18,385 bases of DNA, from assembly GCA_900404475.1 (NCBI GenBank), contig OUQQ01000412.1, forward strand, positions 1-18,385. Direction: 5' to 3'. Below the pieces are notes generated by a model. The model searched no databases. It saw only the letters and a list, made by a program, of their open reading frames with translations, and was not told the DNA's origin. The translations under genes and the position numbers were made by a program. Positions within the stretch are counted from its first letter, which is position 1; each line of letters opens with the position of its first letter. Below are positions 1-8,387 of this stretch, in pieces. This DNA is from Spongospora subterranea. Lineage: Eukaryota; Endomyxa; Phytomyxea; Plasmodiophorida; Plasmodiophoridae.

Positions 1-109
1 TCGATGACGATGACCTGTTCATGCTGCTTGGTTATCTGCCAATCAATATCAGACGGGATCCTGAATGCACTCAGTGTTTCTTTTGACAAAGACAGAGATG
101 CGTTTTTGT
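1..109 (-). CDS. Exon of an unidentified gene running off the left edge
   Basis: On the minus strand a fully open stretch starts after a good acceptor (a T-run ending in TACAG, AG at 111-110) and leaves the window at base 1. It begins KNASLSLSKETLSAFRIPSD and is more protein-like than the overlapping plus-strand frame. A short upstream piece at about 165-185, encoding KHICEQM, would join in phase through a GTAATA donor, but that join is tentative. The frame at 240-360 also looks partly coding on the minus strand and could not be connected. I do not recognise the family. It lies downstream of the PUS3 stop on the same strand and is a separate gene. Confidence 0.4.
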
Positions 110-634
110 CTGTAAAAAATCGCGAACATTGTCGACAATACAATCAATATTCACTTTTCGTTGTTTATTACACATTTGTTCACAAATGTGCTTCAGTTAG
201 GCCATACTATGGAATCCTTGTTATCGTTGGGTTTTCTGTGCTAGAGGTGCAACAAAAACAATATCAGATTCGAAAGCACCAGGCGACGACATTGAATGGC
301 CAGGACAAGCTTGACCCAGTCGGGCTCCTTTCAGACTCCACAACCTTCGCCGACAATATGAGATTCGGTCAATGATCATTGGTGAGGCGATCTCAAAAGG
401 AAAACGGGGAATCCCCGATGAGTCTGAACACCGCACCTATCCTTTAAACACCTAACGAGCAACTCAATTTCGGGCAGTGGTTGACCCTTGATAATTGCAG
501 TTCTCGTTTATCAATGGTAGTACTGGGAACGGCGTAGCCTTTGAAAAATTTACCATTTACCCAATGATCGTGATTTTTGTTAAATAAGGAATTTAATAGA
601 AATAATGACAGTAACTGAAGGCAAACCGGATGCG
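110..634. other. Stretch with no confidently placed gene
   Basis: About 525 bases between the left-edge exon and the PUS3 stop codon. Two minus-strand frames (221-436 and about 260-345) read like protein in places but lack matching splice sites or a start that I can support. They may be exons of the left-edge gene. Bases 440-634 are AT-rich and show no coding signal; they would hold the 3' untranslated region of PUS3. Confidence 0.4.
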
Positions 635-2824
635 CTATTGACGTTCTTCTCTTTGGATTGGGTCGGCCTGAGCTCTCCCAGCTTTGAAGACGGAGGCAAG
701 ATCCAGGCGGCGCTGTAGTTTAGATCGCTGATGGTCGTTGAGCCGCTCCATTCGTTCATCGTACGATGGACAGGTTGATCTACTCAGCAGACTAAGATGA
801 CGTCCAGATGACGGTCTTGCCTCAGTTCGTGAATCAACATCACCGGCGATGCCTCGCCAGAATCGACCTCGAACTGCTGCCTTCATGCTAAGAGAAAAAC
901 ACTTCAAACAAAGTTACATTGTTCAAATTACAAGAAACAACTTACTGTGGAAGTCGATATTGCGAGCGAAGATCACAGAATAAATTTTCTTTCGACGTCT
1001 CCGGGACGGATGATTCAAAATCAACATCAAACTCGCATTTCGTCAGAATCAATGGGGCCTATCGGCGGAAACAATTAGCAATACGGCTAAGAAATGGGAT
1101 TTTCACGGCGATCGCAGACATGATCAGCTAATTCATACTGCGGTTTACATGGATAACGATCGATATCTAACAGCGAATCGATCAAAGATACCGGCTCGAG
1201 ACCCTGTCCGATTAGGAATAGACAAGCGATCATGCACCTAACCTGAATGTCAGGTCAGACTTCCCCATCAGGCATTCATATAAATCGTTAGGAGTATCCA
1301 CCTGATTATACAGAAACGAATGACCTTGAACAACAAAAACATAAAGGTCGTTATGATCATTCCCAGGACAATCAGGTACAATATCAACCATTAGAATACG
1401 ACGCACGAACGAAGAGCAATGCACGACATTCCTGAGAAGGTAGGTCAAATCTCGCCAAATCATTGACGACATACGTATTCCTCAACCTACATGCGACAAA
1501 AATTACGAAAATCGTGTGTACCGACTAGAGACGAAGCAGCGAGACGCATCGCCTCGAGGTCCATACCATCAAGGTAAAATCGATACTAAACACAGTCAAA
1601 AAATCAGTTCGATCGGAGAAATTGTATAGACAGTGTAGTACAAAACCATCAATAAAACAAAAAAGAACACGTATTAATAAGGTAGAGTCAAATTGCTTTG
1701 ATAACGCACCTCATAGGTACGGCTTAGGCAATGATAACGGGCATTGAATTCATCATCAACGAAAGCAAACCTGCCGCGTACTTTAGATGGCGAATTATTC
1801 TACGAAGATGTCGTTGTTACCCAGTTATTCGAATATCATGAGGTAAACACCTATTCAAGATGCCCATATAATCGGTAGGATTAGCGGCCTCGTTTGGACT
1901 AGCTCGTACATCCATGGCCACAACGTTCTGCATTGCCGACACACCCTACACAATATTATGCGTATTAGAAACAACCATGATATGACGGGGACACGCCAAG
2001 AAAGAAGGGCTGAAATATCGAAGATTAAACAGTTCGCGAATTTTCTATTTTCAAGAATCTCAGAAATAGATCACTCGTCAGTCAATCTCAGCTGATCCAC
2101 GCGTTGAAACAAGCCAGAAGGACGACTTGGGGAAAATGGTCAAACGTGGGGTCACAGCCAGTCGTAACAGTAGCACTGATCATGTTACGATGGTGACTAG
2201 AGAATCTACTCATAGATAACACTGATGGGCCCAAGCACACCCTGAGGAGGTAGCCGTGGCGCTGCTGGCGATGACGTTACTTGGGGGTATTCGTAACTGG
2301 TGTGGTGTGACGGTGCGGACAACGTAGGGAATTACCTTATCGGTACGCCCACATCTGGAGAAGCGACAACCTTTCCTAGATCTGGGAGGCAATCGATTAG
2401 AAGTCAACGTGGGCGGTCGAGCGAGATGATTAACTGGATAAGTCGTGCACGTTCGAGCGCACGAAAAATGTGCTCCTCAATAGTCTCATCGGTAACCGAT
2501 TGAATAGCTAAACCGCGATATCGTTCGCCGAAATACGCCAACCGAAGGGCTACACGGCGAATACAATATTGCGACCAGTCTAACCTCTTTTGGGGTTTCG
2601 CTTGAGTATGAGTGGCTTCAGTACCTGGTTTCAGAAAATCATTTGACAGAATTGCGTAATCAGTTTATGATTCGCCGCCGTAACAAACAGAATATAACAA
2701 ATCCAACAAAATGGTTGATTGTGCTTTTAGTTAAAGAACTCTAACCTAATATCTCATTGATTAGTTCCTCTTTGGTCATCTGCATCAGCCTTGCTAAATT
2801 AGCTCGTCGATTTCGCCTGGTCAT
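635..2824 (-). CDS. PUS3: tRNA pseudouridine(38/39) synthase, PUS3/Deg1 (TruA family), ten exons
   Basis: Converts uridine 38/39 of the tRNA anticodon arm to pseudouridine. Exons, high to low: 2824-2746, 2624-2435, 2381-2336, 1945-1821, 1770-1710, 1585-1491, 1431-1302, 1242-1120, 1058-946, 887-635. All phases agree and give 404 residues (yeast Deg1 and human PUS3 are somewhat longer). Exon 2 carries [18 protein letters not shown]; exons 3-4 join to [13 protein letters not shown] with the catalytic Asp at about residue 104. Exon 4 has [12 protein letters not shown], exons 4-5 give [12 protein letters not shown], exon 6 has [11 protein letters not shown], and exons 7-8 join as FLYNQVRCM then LFLIGQGLE. 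These blocks follow the order and spacing of human PUS3. The start is the first in-frame ATG after an upstream stop. Seven of nine introns are 50-124 nt; intron 3 is 390 nt. The exon 1/2 join and the GTCTGC donor after exon 8 are the least certain. Confidence 0.9.
1946..2335 (-). other. Unusually long intron 3 of PUS3 (390 nt)
   Basis: The donor GTAATT directly follows the RTDK codons and the acceptor TTGTGTAG directly precedes the GVSA codons. These two blocks are contiguous in all TruA-family proteins, so the whole interval must be removed. Almost every other intron in the window is 47-80 nt. No open exon, clear tRNA or convincing C/D box pair was found inside it. Confidence 0.75.
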
Positions 2825-3619
2825 GGTTCGTGTCTGACGGCTGGTTACAAGCCAACGCTGGCAAGATCGTAACTACGATTGTCTGAGGAACTGACTTCTT
2901 CAGGCGGACTCCGCCACGGACTACGACAAAAATGCAGCCAACTCTCGAAGACGACTCCAAGAACCGAGGTGTAATAATATTGGCGAAATGGGCGACATAA
3001 CGCACCATTTGGTTATTTTTGGCTTCGCTGAGACCTCAAGCGTTATGCCCTAACTCTAATTTAGTAACATCACGGCAGCACTTCGCCCATTCACCATACA
3101 CGGTTTGATCTGCACTTCAAAAGCAAATGAATTTAGAAACAGCATAAATCGAAAGTGTGTGGTGAATTTGCGATAACATTGTCGTGAAACANTCTCGAAG
3201 ACGACTCCAAGAACCGAGGTGTAATAATATTGGCGAAATGGGCGACATAACGCACCATTTGGTTATTTTTGGCTTCGCTGAGACCTCAAGCGTTATGCCC
3301 TAAACATCACGGCAGCACTTCGCCCATTCACCATACACGGTTTGATCTGCACTTCAAAAGCAAATGAATTTAGAAACAGCATAAATCGAAAGTGTGTGGT
3401 GAATTTGCGATAACATTGTCGTGAAACAGTTATGCTTGTGAGATACTGTTTCAGAAATCAGGTCTGCCATTGCTTCTGATTCCGAGTTTGTACAATTTCA
3501 AACCCGATTTATTAGACAACTCGGCCGGCTGATTTACTCGTATTTCGTTTAGCATCTCTTTTGGACTATGCGCCATACAGGCGCAGGCACGCGTCCCTTC
3601 TCATTCCTGCTCTCGAAAC
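2825..3619. promoter_or_regulatory. Divergent upstream region between PUS3 and LRRC51
   Basis: About 795 bases separate the minus-strand PUS3 start from the plus-strand LRRC51 start, so this interval should hold both promoters. No coding signal was found. About 490 bases of it are two near-identical copies of one segment around an N, so the true spacing may be about 240 bases shorter. I could not recognise specific promoter elements. Confidence 0.5.
2942..3428. repeat. Near-perfect tandem duplication (250 and 237 nt) with an N at the junction
   Basis: Copy 1 covers about 2942-3191 and copy 2 about 3192-3428. Read side by side they match throughout except for one 13-nt block near 3051-3063, which copy 1 has and copy 2 lacks, and the single ambiguous base at 3192 where copy 2 begins. 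A one-base N exactly at a repeat junction is typical of a scaffold join where overlapping contig ends, perhaps from two haplotypes, were not merged. A real tandem duplication is possible but less likely. Confidence 0.9.
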
Positions 3620-4350
3620 ATGAATTCCGAAGCAAGTCTGGCGATATCCATTGGTCCGCCATTGGATTATTCATTTCAAGAGCTGAAGTCGATTCAAGGT
3701 AAAATTAAACTGAAGAGTGAAATAAACGATCGTGTTCACGTTTTTTAACGTGACATTGTCATTATCTTCTCATAGATTTAGCGACGCACGAGCCCTCGTC
3801 TGGAAGAGTCAAGGCTCGGCCACCAGCAATCAAAGAAACTGCTGCACTAGCTCTGACAGAAGGTGTAGCCACCACAGCTCCGACTTCCAGGCCTGTTGAG
3901 CATCATCCGGCAGTTCTCAAGTTGAAATTGATCACAAACGCAATTCGCCTTTCGTATAATGCGATCACCTCAGTAGATTCTTTGGGAAAAGAAGCTTCTT
4001 TGGTGGTCGACGACCTCGCCAATATTGCTTGGGTAGATCTATCCCATAATCAAATCGAATCAGTCGGTGAAGCGCTCAAGGCGTTCCCTAACCTGAAGGT
4101 TTTGTATCTGCATGCCAATCGTGTTCCGAAACTGGCACCCATCCTGGACGATCTAGTTGGCAGCTGCCCTCAGCTGACTAAACTGACATTGTTCGGGAAT
4201 CCCGCCGAAGATCGCAAGTCATATCGCGCTGCCATCATTCGTGCATTCCCCTCTTTGCAATCTCTGGATTTCGTTCGTGTGACGCCTCGAGACCGGGACC
4301 TTGTAGAGGTCTGGGCGCGGTCGTCACTTCGTCCTCGTAATCAGCATTAG
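3620..4350 (+). CDS. LRRC51: Leucine-rich repeat-containing protein 51 homologue, two exons
   Basis: Exons 3620-3698 and 3776-4350 are joined over a 77-nt GTAAAA...ATAG intron in phase 1, giving 217 residues. The junction rebuilds PPLDYSFQELKSIQDL, nearly the same as the start of animal LRRC51. Downstream blocks also match in order: WVDLSHNQIESV, LKVLYLHANRV, LTKLTLFGNPAED and FVRVTPRDR, which are LRR units followed by the LRR cap. Compared with the human protein (about 190 residues) there is an extra Ala/Thr/Pro-rich stretch of about 30 residues between the N-terminal block and the first LRR. LRRC51 is mostly found in organisms with cilia or flagella, though its exact role is not well defined. 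The gene is head-to-head with PUS3 and its 3' end faces enolase 143 bases away. AATAAA at about 4447 may serve as its polyadenylation signal. Confidence 0.9.
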
Positions 4351-4493
4351 CCGGTACCAATTCAGCTGTAGAAATTAAGTCACCGTTTTGAAAAAGAAAA
4401 ACAGGTTTACGACACTGTAAAGCTGTAATTAAGATATGGAGCCACTGAATAAAAACAACTTCTTGGTGTATTCTGTAGATAATGGCAGTTGAA

Positions 4494-5939
4494 CTAATAG
4501 GGTTCGCAAGGTTTGCGGTAGCTCTTGCCCGCGAAAGTGGCCTGTTTTCCAAGTTCCTCCTCGATTCGAAGGATTTGATTGTATTTGGCGTTACGTTCTG
4601 ACCGGCATGGCGCTCCGGTCTTGATTTGTCCACAGCTCAATCCAACAGCAAGATCAGCAATGAAACTGTCTTCCGTTTCTCCAGAGCGATGGGACGCCAT
4701 AACTCCCCATCCAGCTTGCTTTGCTTTCTTGACGGCTGCAATAGATTCGGAGACCGTTCCAATCTGATTTACTTTGAGCAGGAGAGCATTGCAGGATTTC
4801 TGCTGAATGGCTTTCTCGATACGAGTTGGGTTAGTGACAAGAAGATCATCGCCGACGATTTGCGTATTTGACAACTTCGCCGTCATGTTACCCCATGCGG
4901 CCCAATCATCTTGATCGAACGGGTCTTCAATGCTGATCATCGGGTGGTTGTCGACAAAACCTTTGTAAACGTTGGTTAGGGCCTCCGCATTCATCGCCGC
5001 CTTTCCATCGTTGGGCTGAACCTTGAAGTTGAGATCGTATTGCTTGGTCTTTTCCTGGTAGAACTCAGAAGCCGCCACATCCATCGCTAGAGAGATCTTT
5101 CCCGTATAACCAGCATTGTCAATGGCTTTTTTAATGAGCTGCAGGCCGCCTTCAGAGTCAGAAATGTTCGGTGCAAAACCCCCTTCGTCTCCAACGTTGA
5201 TTGCGTCCTGGCCATATTGCGATTGGATAACTTTCTTCAAATGGTGATAAATCTCAGTTCCCATTTTCATCGCTTCAGTAAACGAGGCTGCGCCAATTGG
5301 AGCAATCATGAATTCCTGCATAGCGAGACTGTTTCCGGCGTGGGAGCCGCCATTGATGACATTGAAGAACGGAACAGGAAGAACGAGTGGGCTACGGTTT
5401 CCAGCTAGATTGGCGATATGCCTGTAGAGAGGGATGCCTTCAGCAGCGGCTCCAGCGCGGCAAACAGCTAGGGATACACCGAGAATGGCGTTAGCGCCAA
5501 GAACAGATTTGGACCAACCCCATTCGTTCTTTGACCCATCCAATTCTTGGACCATCTAGCCATTACTTAACTACTGATCAATTTTGCTGCGAACAAACAA
5601 TGTACCTTATCGTCGATAATCTGCTGTTCAACCGGATTCATTCCGATAACTGCCGGTCCGATGATGGTATTAACGTTCTTGACCGCTTTGGTAACACCCT
5701 TTCCCATGTACTCCTTGCCGCCATCCCTTAGTTCCAGAGCCTCGTAGATTCCCGTCGACGCCCCGGATGGAACTCCAGCACGGAAAACACCTAATGAAGT
5801 GGTCACCTCAACCTCCACTGTCTGCGCACACCCCCAGCCGATAAGTTCACAGGATTTTCCAGCAATCTCGTCCCATACGTACCGGGTTGCCACGGCTGTC
5901 AAAGATCTGTCGAGCGAAGACACGAGTGATGGAAGTCAT
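4494..5939 (-). CDS. ENO: Enolase (2-phosphoglycerate dehydratase), three exons
   Basis: Glycolytic enzyme converting 2-phosphoglycerate to phosphoenolpyruvate, Mg-dependent, cytosolic. Exons 5939-5883, 5821-5606 and 5555-4494; introns of 61 and 50 nt, both phase 0; 444 residues. The true N-terminus, [19 protein letters not shown], is recovered only by splicing exon 1, and the open frame continuing upstream of TVEVEV is intron. All active-site elements are present: SHAGN (His about 163), QEFM (Glu about 172), GDEGGFAPN (Glu about 215), AMDVAASEF (Asp about 250), [11 protein letters not shown] (Glu about 301), [18 protein letters not shown] (Lys about 352), SHRSGETED (His about 380) and [13 protein letters not shown] (Lys about 403). 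Residues 102-105 read EWGW, an insert best known from plant and apicomplexan enolases. The gene starts 11 bases from the start of the divergent gene A. Confidence 0.97.
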
Positions 5940-5950
5940 TGAAAACGTCG

Positions 5951-6432
5951 ATGGGATTGAATCGTCAGCGTATGAACGTTATGAGAATTAGACCGCACTG
6001 GTTCAGTCCGCATCCGCCTCCGAAAGGGCCGGCAGTACACTGTACACGGTACCGCAGGTTGGTACACATACACAGTGTTAAACTGAATTCAAACTGCGCC
6101 CCCAATCTATCTTATCAGCGTCAGCCAGGGGCTTATTGCTCAAGGATACAAGTCTAATGCGTTTCCTGAACTCGTTCGTTTTGGACCTCCGGAAAAGGTT
6201 CGAAGTCTGATGGATGCAATTGAAGATAGCGGTTGACGCTGATGGCAATGCTAATGATACGGCATTCTGAGGATTCGAGATTAGCGGATATGGTTTTTAT
6301 GAATGGTTTGGTTTTATTTTTCTCGGCAAATGTGGTCAAACATTTACGACCTTGCAAGATCTTAAACAGATAGAGTTGGCGGCGGACATGGCCAGAGATG
6401 GTATGACAGAATCCGATGGTGAATTCAATTAG
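5951..6432 (+). CDS. Small unidentified gene A, three exons (about 97 residues)
   Basis: Proposed exons are 5951-6057, 6119-6231 and 6359-6432, with introns of 61 nt (GTTGGT...ATCAG) and 127 nt (GTTGAC...GCAAG). Exon 1 encodes RIRPHWFSPHPPPKGP and exon 2 GLIAQGYKSNAFPELVRFGP then PPEKVRSLMDAIEDS. The last exon encodes an acidic helical tail ending MTESDGEFN. In-frame ATGs also lie at 5972 and 5981, so the N-terminus is uncertain. A short additional exon inside the second intron (near 6270-6300, where codons for EDSRLADM occur in another frame) cannot be excluded. No membrane segment or signal peptide is seen. The basic N-terminal half could suit a mitochondrial or ribonucleoprotein subunit, but I do not recognise the family. 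Confidence 0.55.
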
Positions 6433-6680
6433 AAATCAAATAAAGACAAATTCCGCCCTTGAAAGTTGTCAATCATTCTGAAAATTGCAGAACCTTGCCT
6501 TAACAAAAACATCCATAAAACGTACCCCTGTTGCCGCCTAGATCTGGATGAGATCGGATCATTCTGGATTAAAGCGACTGACCGTTGATGAAAATAAGCA
6601 AAAGCAGGGACTTCCATCAACCCAATCTACTACCCGGGCAAGGGTATCCATAGTCATGGGTACACTGATACCACTGAAAT

Positions 6681-6715
6681 AGTGTATATATACCTACTGT
6701 AGTCCTATATACACT
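6681..6715. other. Perfect 10-bp inverted repeat between convergent genes A and B
   Basis: AGTGTATATA at 6681-6690 and its exact reverse complement TATATACACT at 6706-6715 flank a 15-nt loop. It lies between the stop of gene A (6432) and the stop of gene B (6745), so it could form a hairpin in the 3' untranslated region of either transcript. The rest of 6433-6744 shows no convincing gene. Confidence 0.5.
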
Positions 6716-6744
6716 TCTGCACTGTTACGTAGTGTAGATCAAAA

Positions 6745-7030
6745 TTACAAGTCAAATTGGATTCTCCCGTCGCGGCTAATGTACTGGTTATCCGCTCTGG
6801 CCTCTGCAAAATATAATGACACCTTTTTACCAATCCACCGGCGTTTCTTGTTGGTCGTGAACGAATTCCGACTCAAACCCGGAGTCCTAGCGTTGCCGCA
6901 TGTCAAAATTACATTTTTACCGACGGTTCAATCTTTTGAAAAACTTCAAATCCACATTGCTGGCATAACTATGGAGAAGTTTAGTTACATATGAACTGTT
7001 TTGCAAGGCTACAGTACAGCGTGTTATCAT
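6745..7030 (-). CDS. Small unidentified gene B, basic protein, at least two exons
   Basis: The last exon (6886-6745) encodes a basic segment with NKKRRWIGKKVSLYFAEA and ends RDGRIQFDL before TAA. The upstream exon, 7030-6945, joins in phase 2 over a 58-nt intron (GTTTTT...GCTAG) and encodes SSYVTKLLHSYASNVDL, giving about 75 residues. A 34-nt intron using a nearer GTAAAA donor also keeps the frame but would be shorter than any other here. The frame is open above 7030 without an ATG, so more 5' sequence may exist. Small size, basic charge and a Ser/Thr-rich N-terminus resemble mitochondrial ribosomal or assembly proteins, but I cannot name it. It is head-to-head with LUC7. Confidence 0.5.
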
Positions 7031-7176
7031 AGGTCGGTCTACAGATGAGCCTTGTGCCGATTGTACTTGTTTCAATAGTGTATATATCCAAACCTGTGTC
7101 ACGGACTTCGCTTGTGATTTATTGGCAAATCTCACACATCGTCGTCGTTTAAGCCGCCGTGTGGGATCTTGTCACG

Positions 7177-8311
7177 ATGCTGTCGCAAAGGGAGTTGCTC
7201 GACCAGTTGATGGGCAAAGATCGAAATTTGATCGACGAAGATAAAAAGGTGTTGAATCAACACTGGTACGACGATAATATATGCAAATATTTCATCTGCG
7301 GCTTTTGCCCTCACGTACGTCGCCGCAATTGGAGTGTCTAAATGCGAATTGATTGTTTTGATTGCTTCAGGATCTATTTTATAACACCAAAAGCGATCTT
7401 GGTTGGTAATTATTTTCTTGCTTTCTCTTAAATATAAAGTGTTCATTAGGCCCTTGTACGAAAATTCACGATGAGCATCTGCGCCAAACTTTTGAGGCAG
7501 AATCTGAATCTCGAAAGGCCTCTTACCAGAGCGCATTTCTGCGGTTGTTACAGTCATTAACTGATGATGTTGACCGTCGCAAACGTCGCGGATCAGATCG
7601 ACTTGCCATGCAACTGCAACCTGATGTCAATGATCCAGGCTACATCGAACGCCAGAAGCAAATTGAAGTTATAAAAGATCAACAGGTTGTTCTTATTGAT
7701 CAAATTCGGCAACTTGGTGAATCGGGTAATGGCTTGATTTTGTCGATCAACCTTTATTTATTCAACGTTCAGGGAAAATTGATGAGTCTTTTGCGGTCTT
7801 TACACTTTTTGACGATTTCGAAAAGCAAAAAGTTGATATAGAGACTGATCACGACGCTGGGCAGAAATTTATTACCGACCATGAAAAAAAAATGGGTATC
7901 TTTATTTTGTAAGCTTTTTTTCAATGATTAAGGGTGTTGCGATCAGGGGTTTGCGAAATTTGTGGCGCGTTTTTAGTGCAGAACGAAGCAGAATCTCGTA
8001 TTCAATCACATCTGAACGGCAAGCAGCATGTAGGATTTGCTATGATTCGTGAAAAAATAATTGAAGTGAAGGCCATTCTTGATGCGCGAGCCCCTGCCGC
8101 CGCGTCGGAGTCCAACGATTCCAGGCCTCCACCTAGGCGGAGATCGCGAAGTCCTCGTCGACATGGGTCTTCACGAAGCGGTTCTGATTACCCCCGGCGT
8201 AGTCGGAGCCCTCCCCGCCGTTCACCGCGCCGTTCCCCGCATCGCTCGTCCAACGCAAATCGTCATCGTGAATCGTCCTCTCGTCGTCACAGTGATTCAC
8301 ACCGCCGCTAA
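7177..8311 (+). CDS. LUC7L: LUC7-like U1 snRNP splicing factor, five exons
   Basis: U1 snRNP-associated protein that helps choose 5' splice sites in the nucleus. Exons 7177-7314, 7371-7401, 7450-7725, 7773-7895 and 7947-8311; introns of 56, 48, 47 and 51 nt, all in phase; 310 residues. It starts MLSQRELLDQLMG, the LUC7 signature. The first zinc finger spans exons 1-3 (Cys36, Cys44, Cys59, His63) with the human spacing: CKYFICGFCPHD then GPCTKIHDEHLR. A charged coiled-coil region follows (exons 3-4). The second finger, assembled at the exon 4/5 junction, reads GVCEICGAFL ... HLNGKQHVGF. The C-terminus is a short RS-rich tail (RRRSRSPRR and similar). The last intron ends at CAG 7946, not at the earlier TTAAG, because only that site keeps the frame and the MGVCEICG join. 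The size lies between yeast Luc7 and human LUC7L. Confidence 0.95.
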
Positions 8312-8387
8312 AATTATCACAGTGATACATAATACCTGTACGTAATTTGCATTGCGGTGTTGAGATGACAGAGGGTGGCTCCATGTC

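Noticed and set aside
4..375. Plus-strand open frame of 123 codons
   Set aside because: Its left part is antisense to a more protein-like minus-strand exon with a good acceptor, and its right part has unremarkable composition and no motif.
6887..6920. 34-nt intron in gene B
   Set aside because: It keeps the frame, but a 58-nt intron with the same acceptor also does and fits the size range of the other introns.
7132..7557. Minus-strand open frame of 141 codons
   Set aside because: It is antisense to exons 1-3 of LUC7, whose zinc finger and splice phases are unambiguous.
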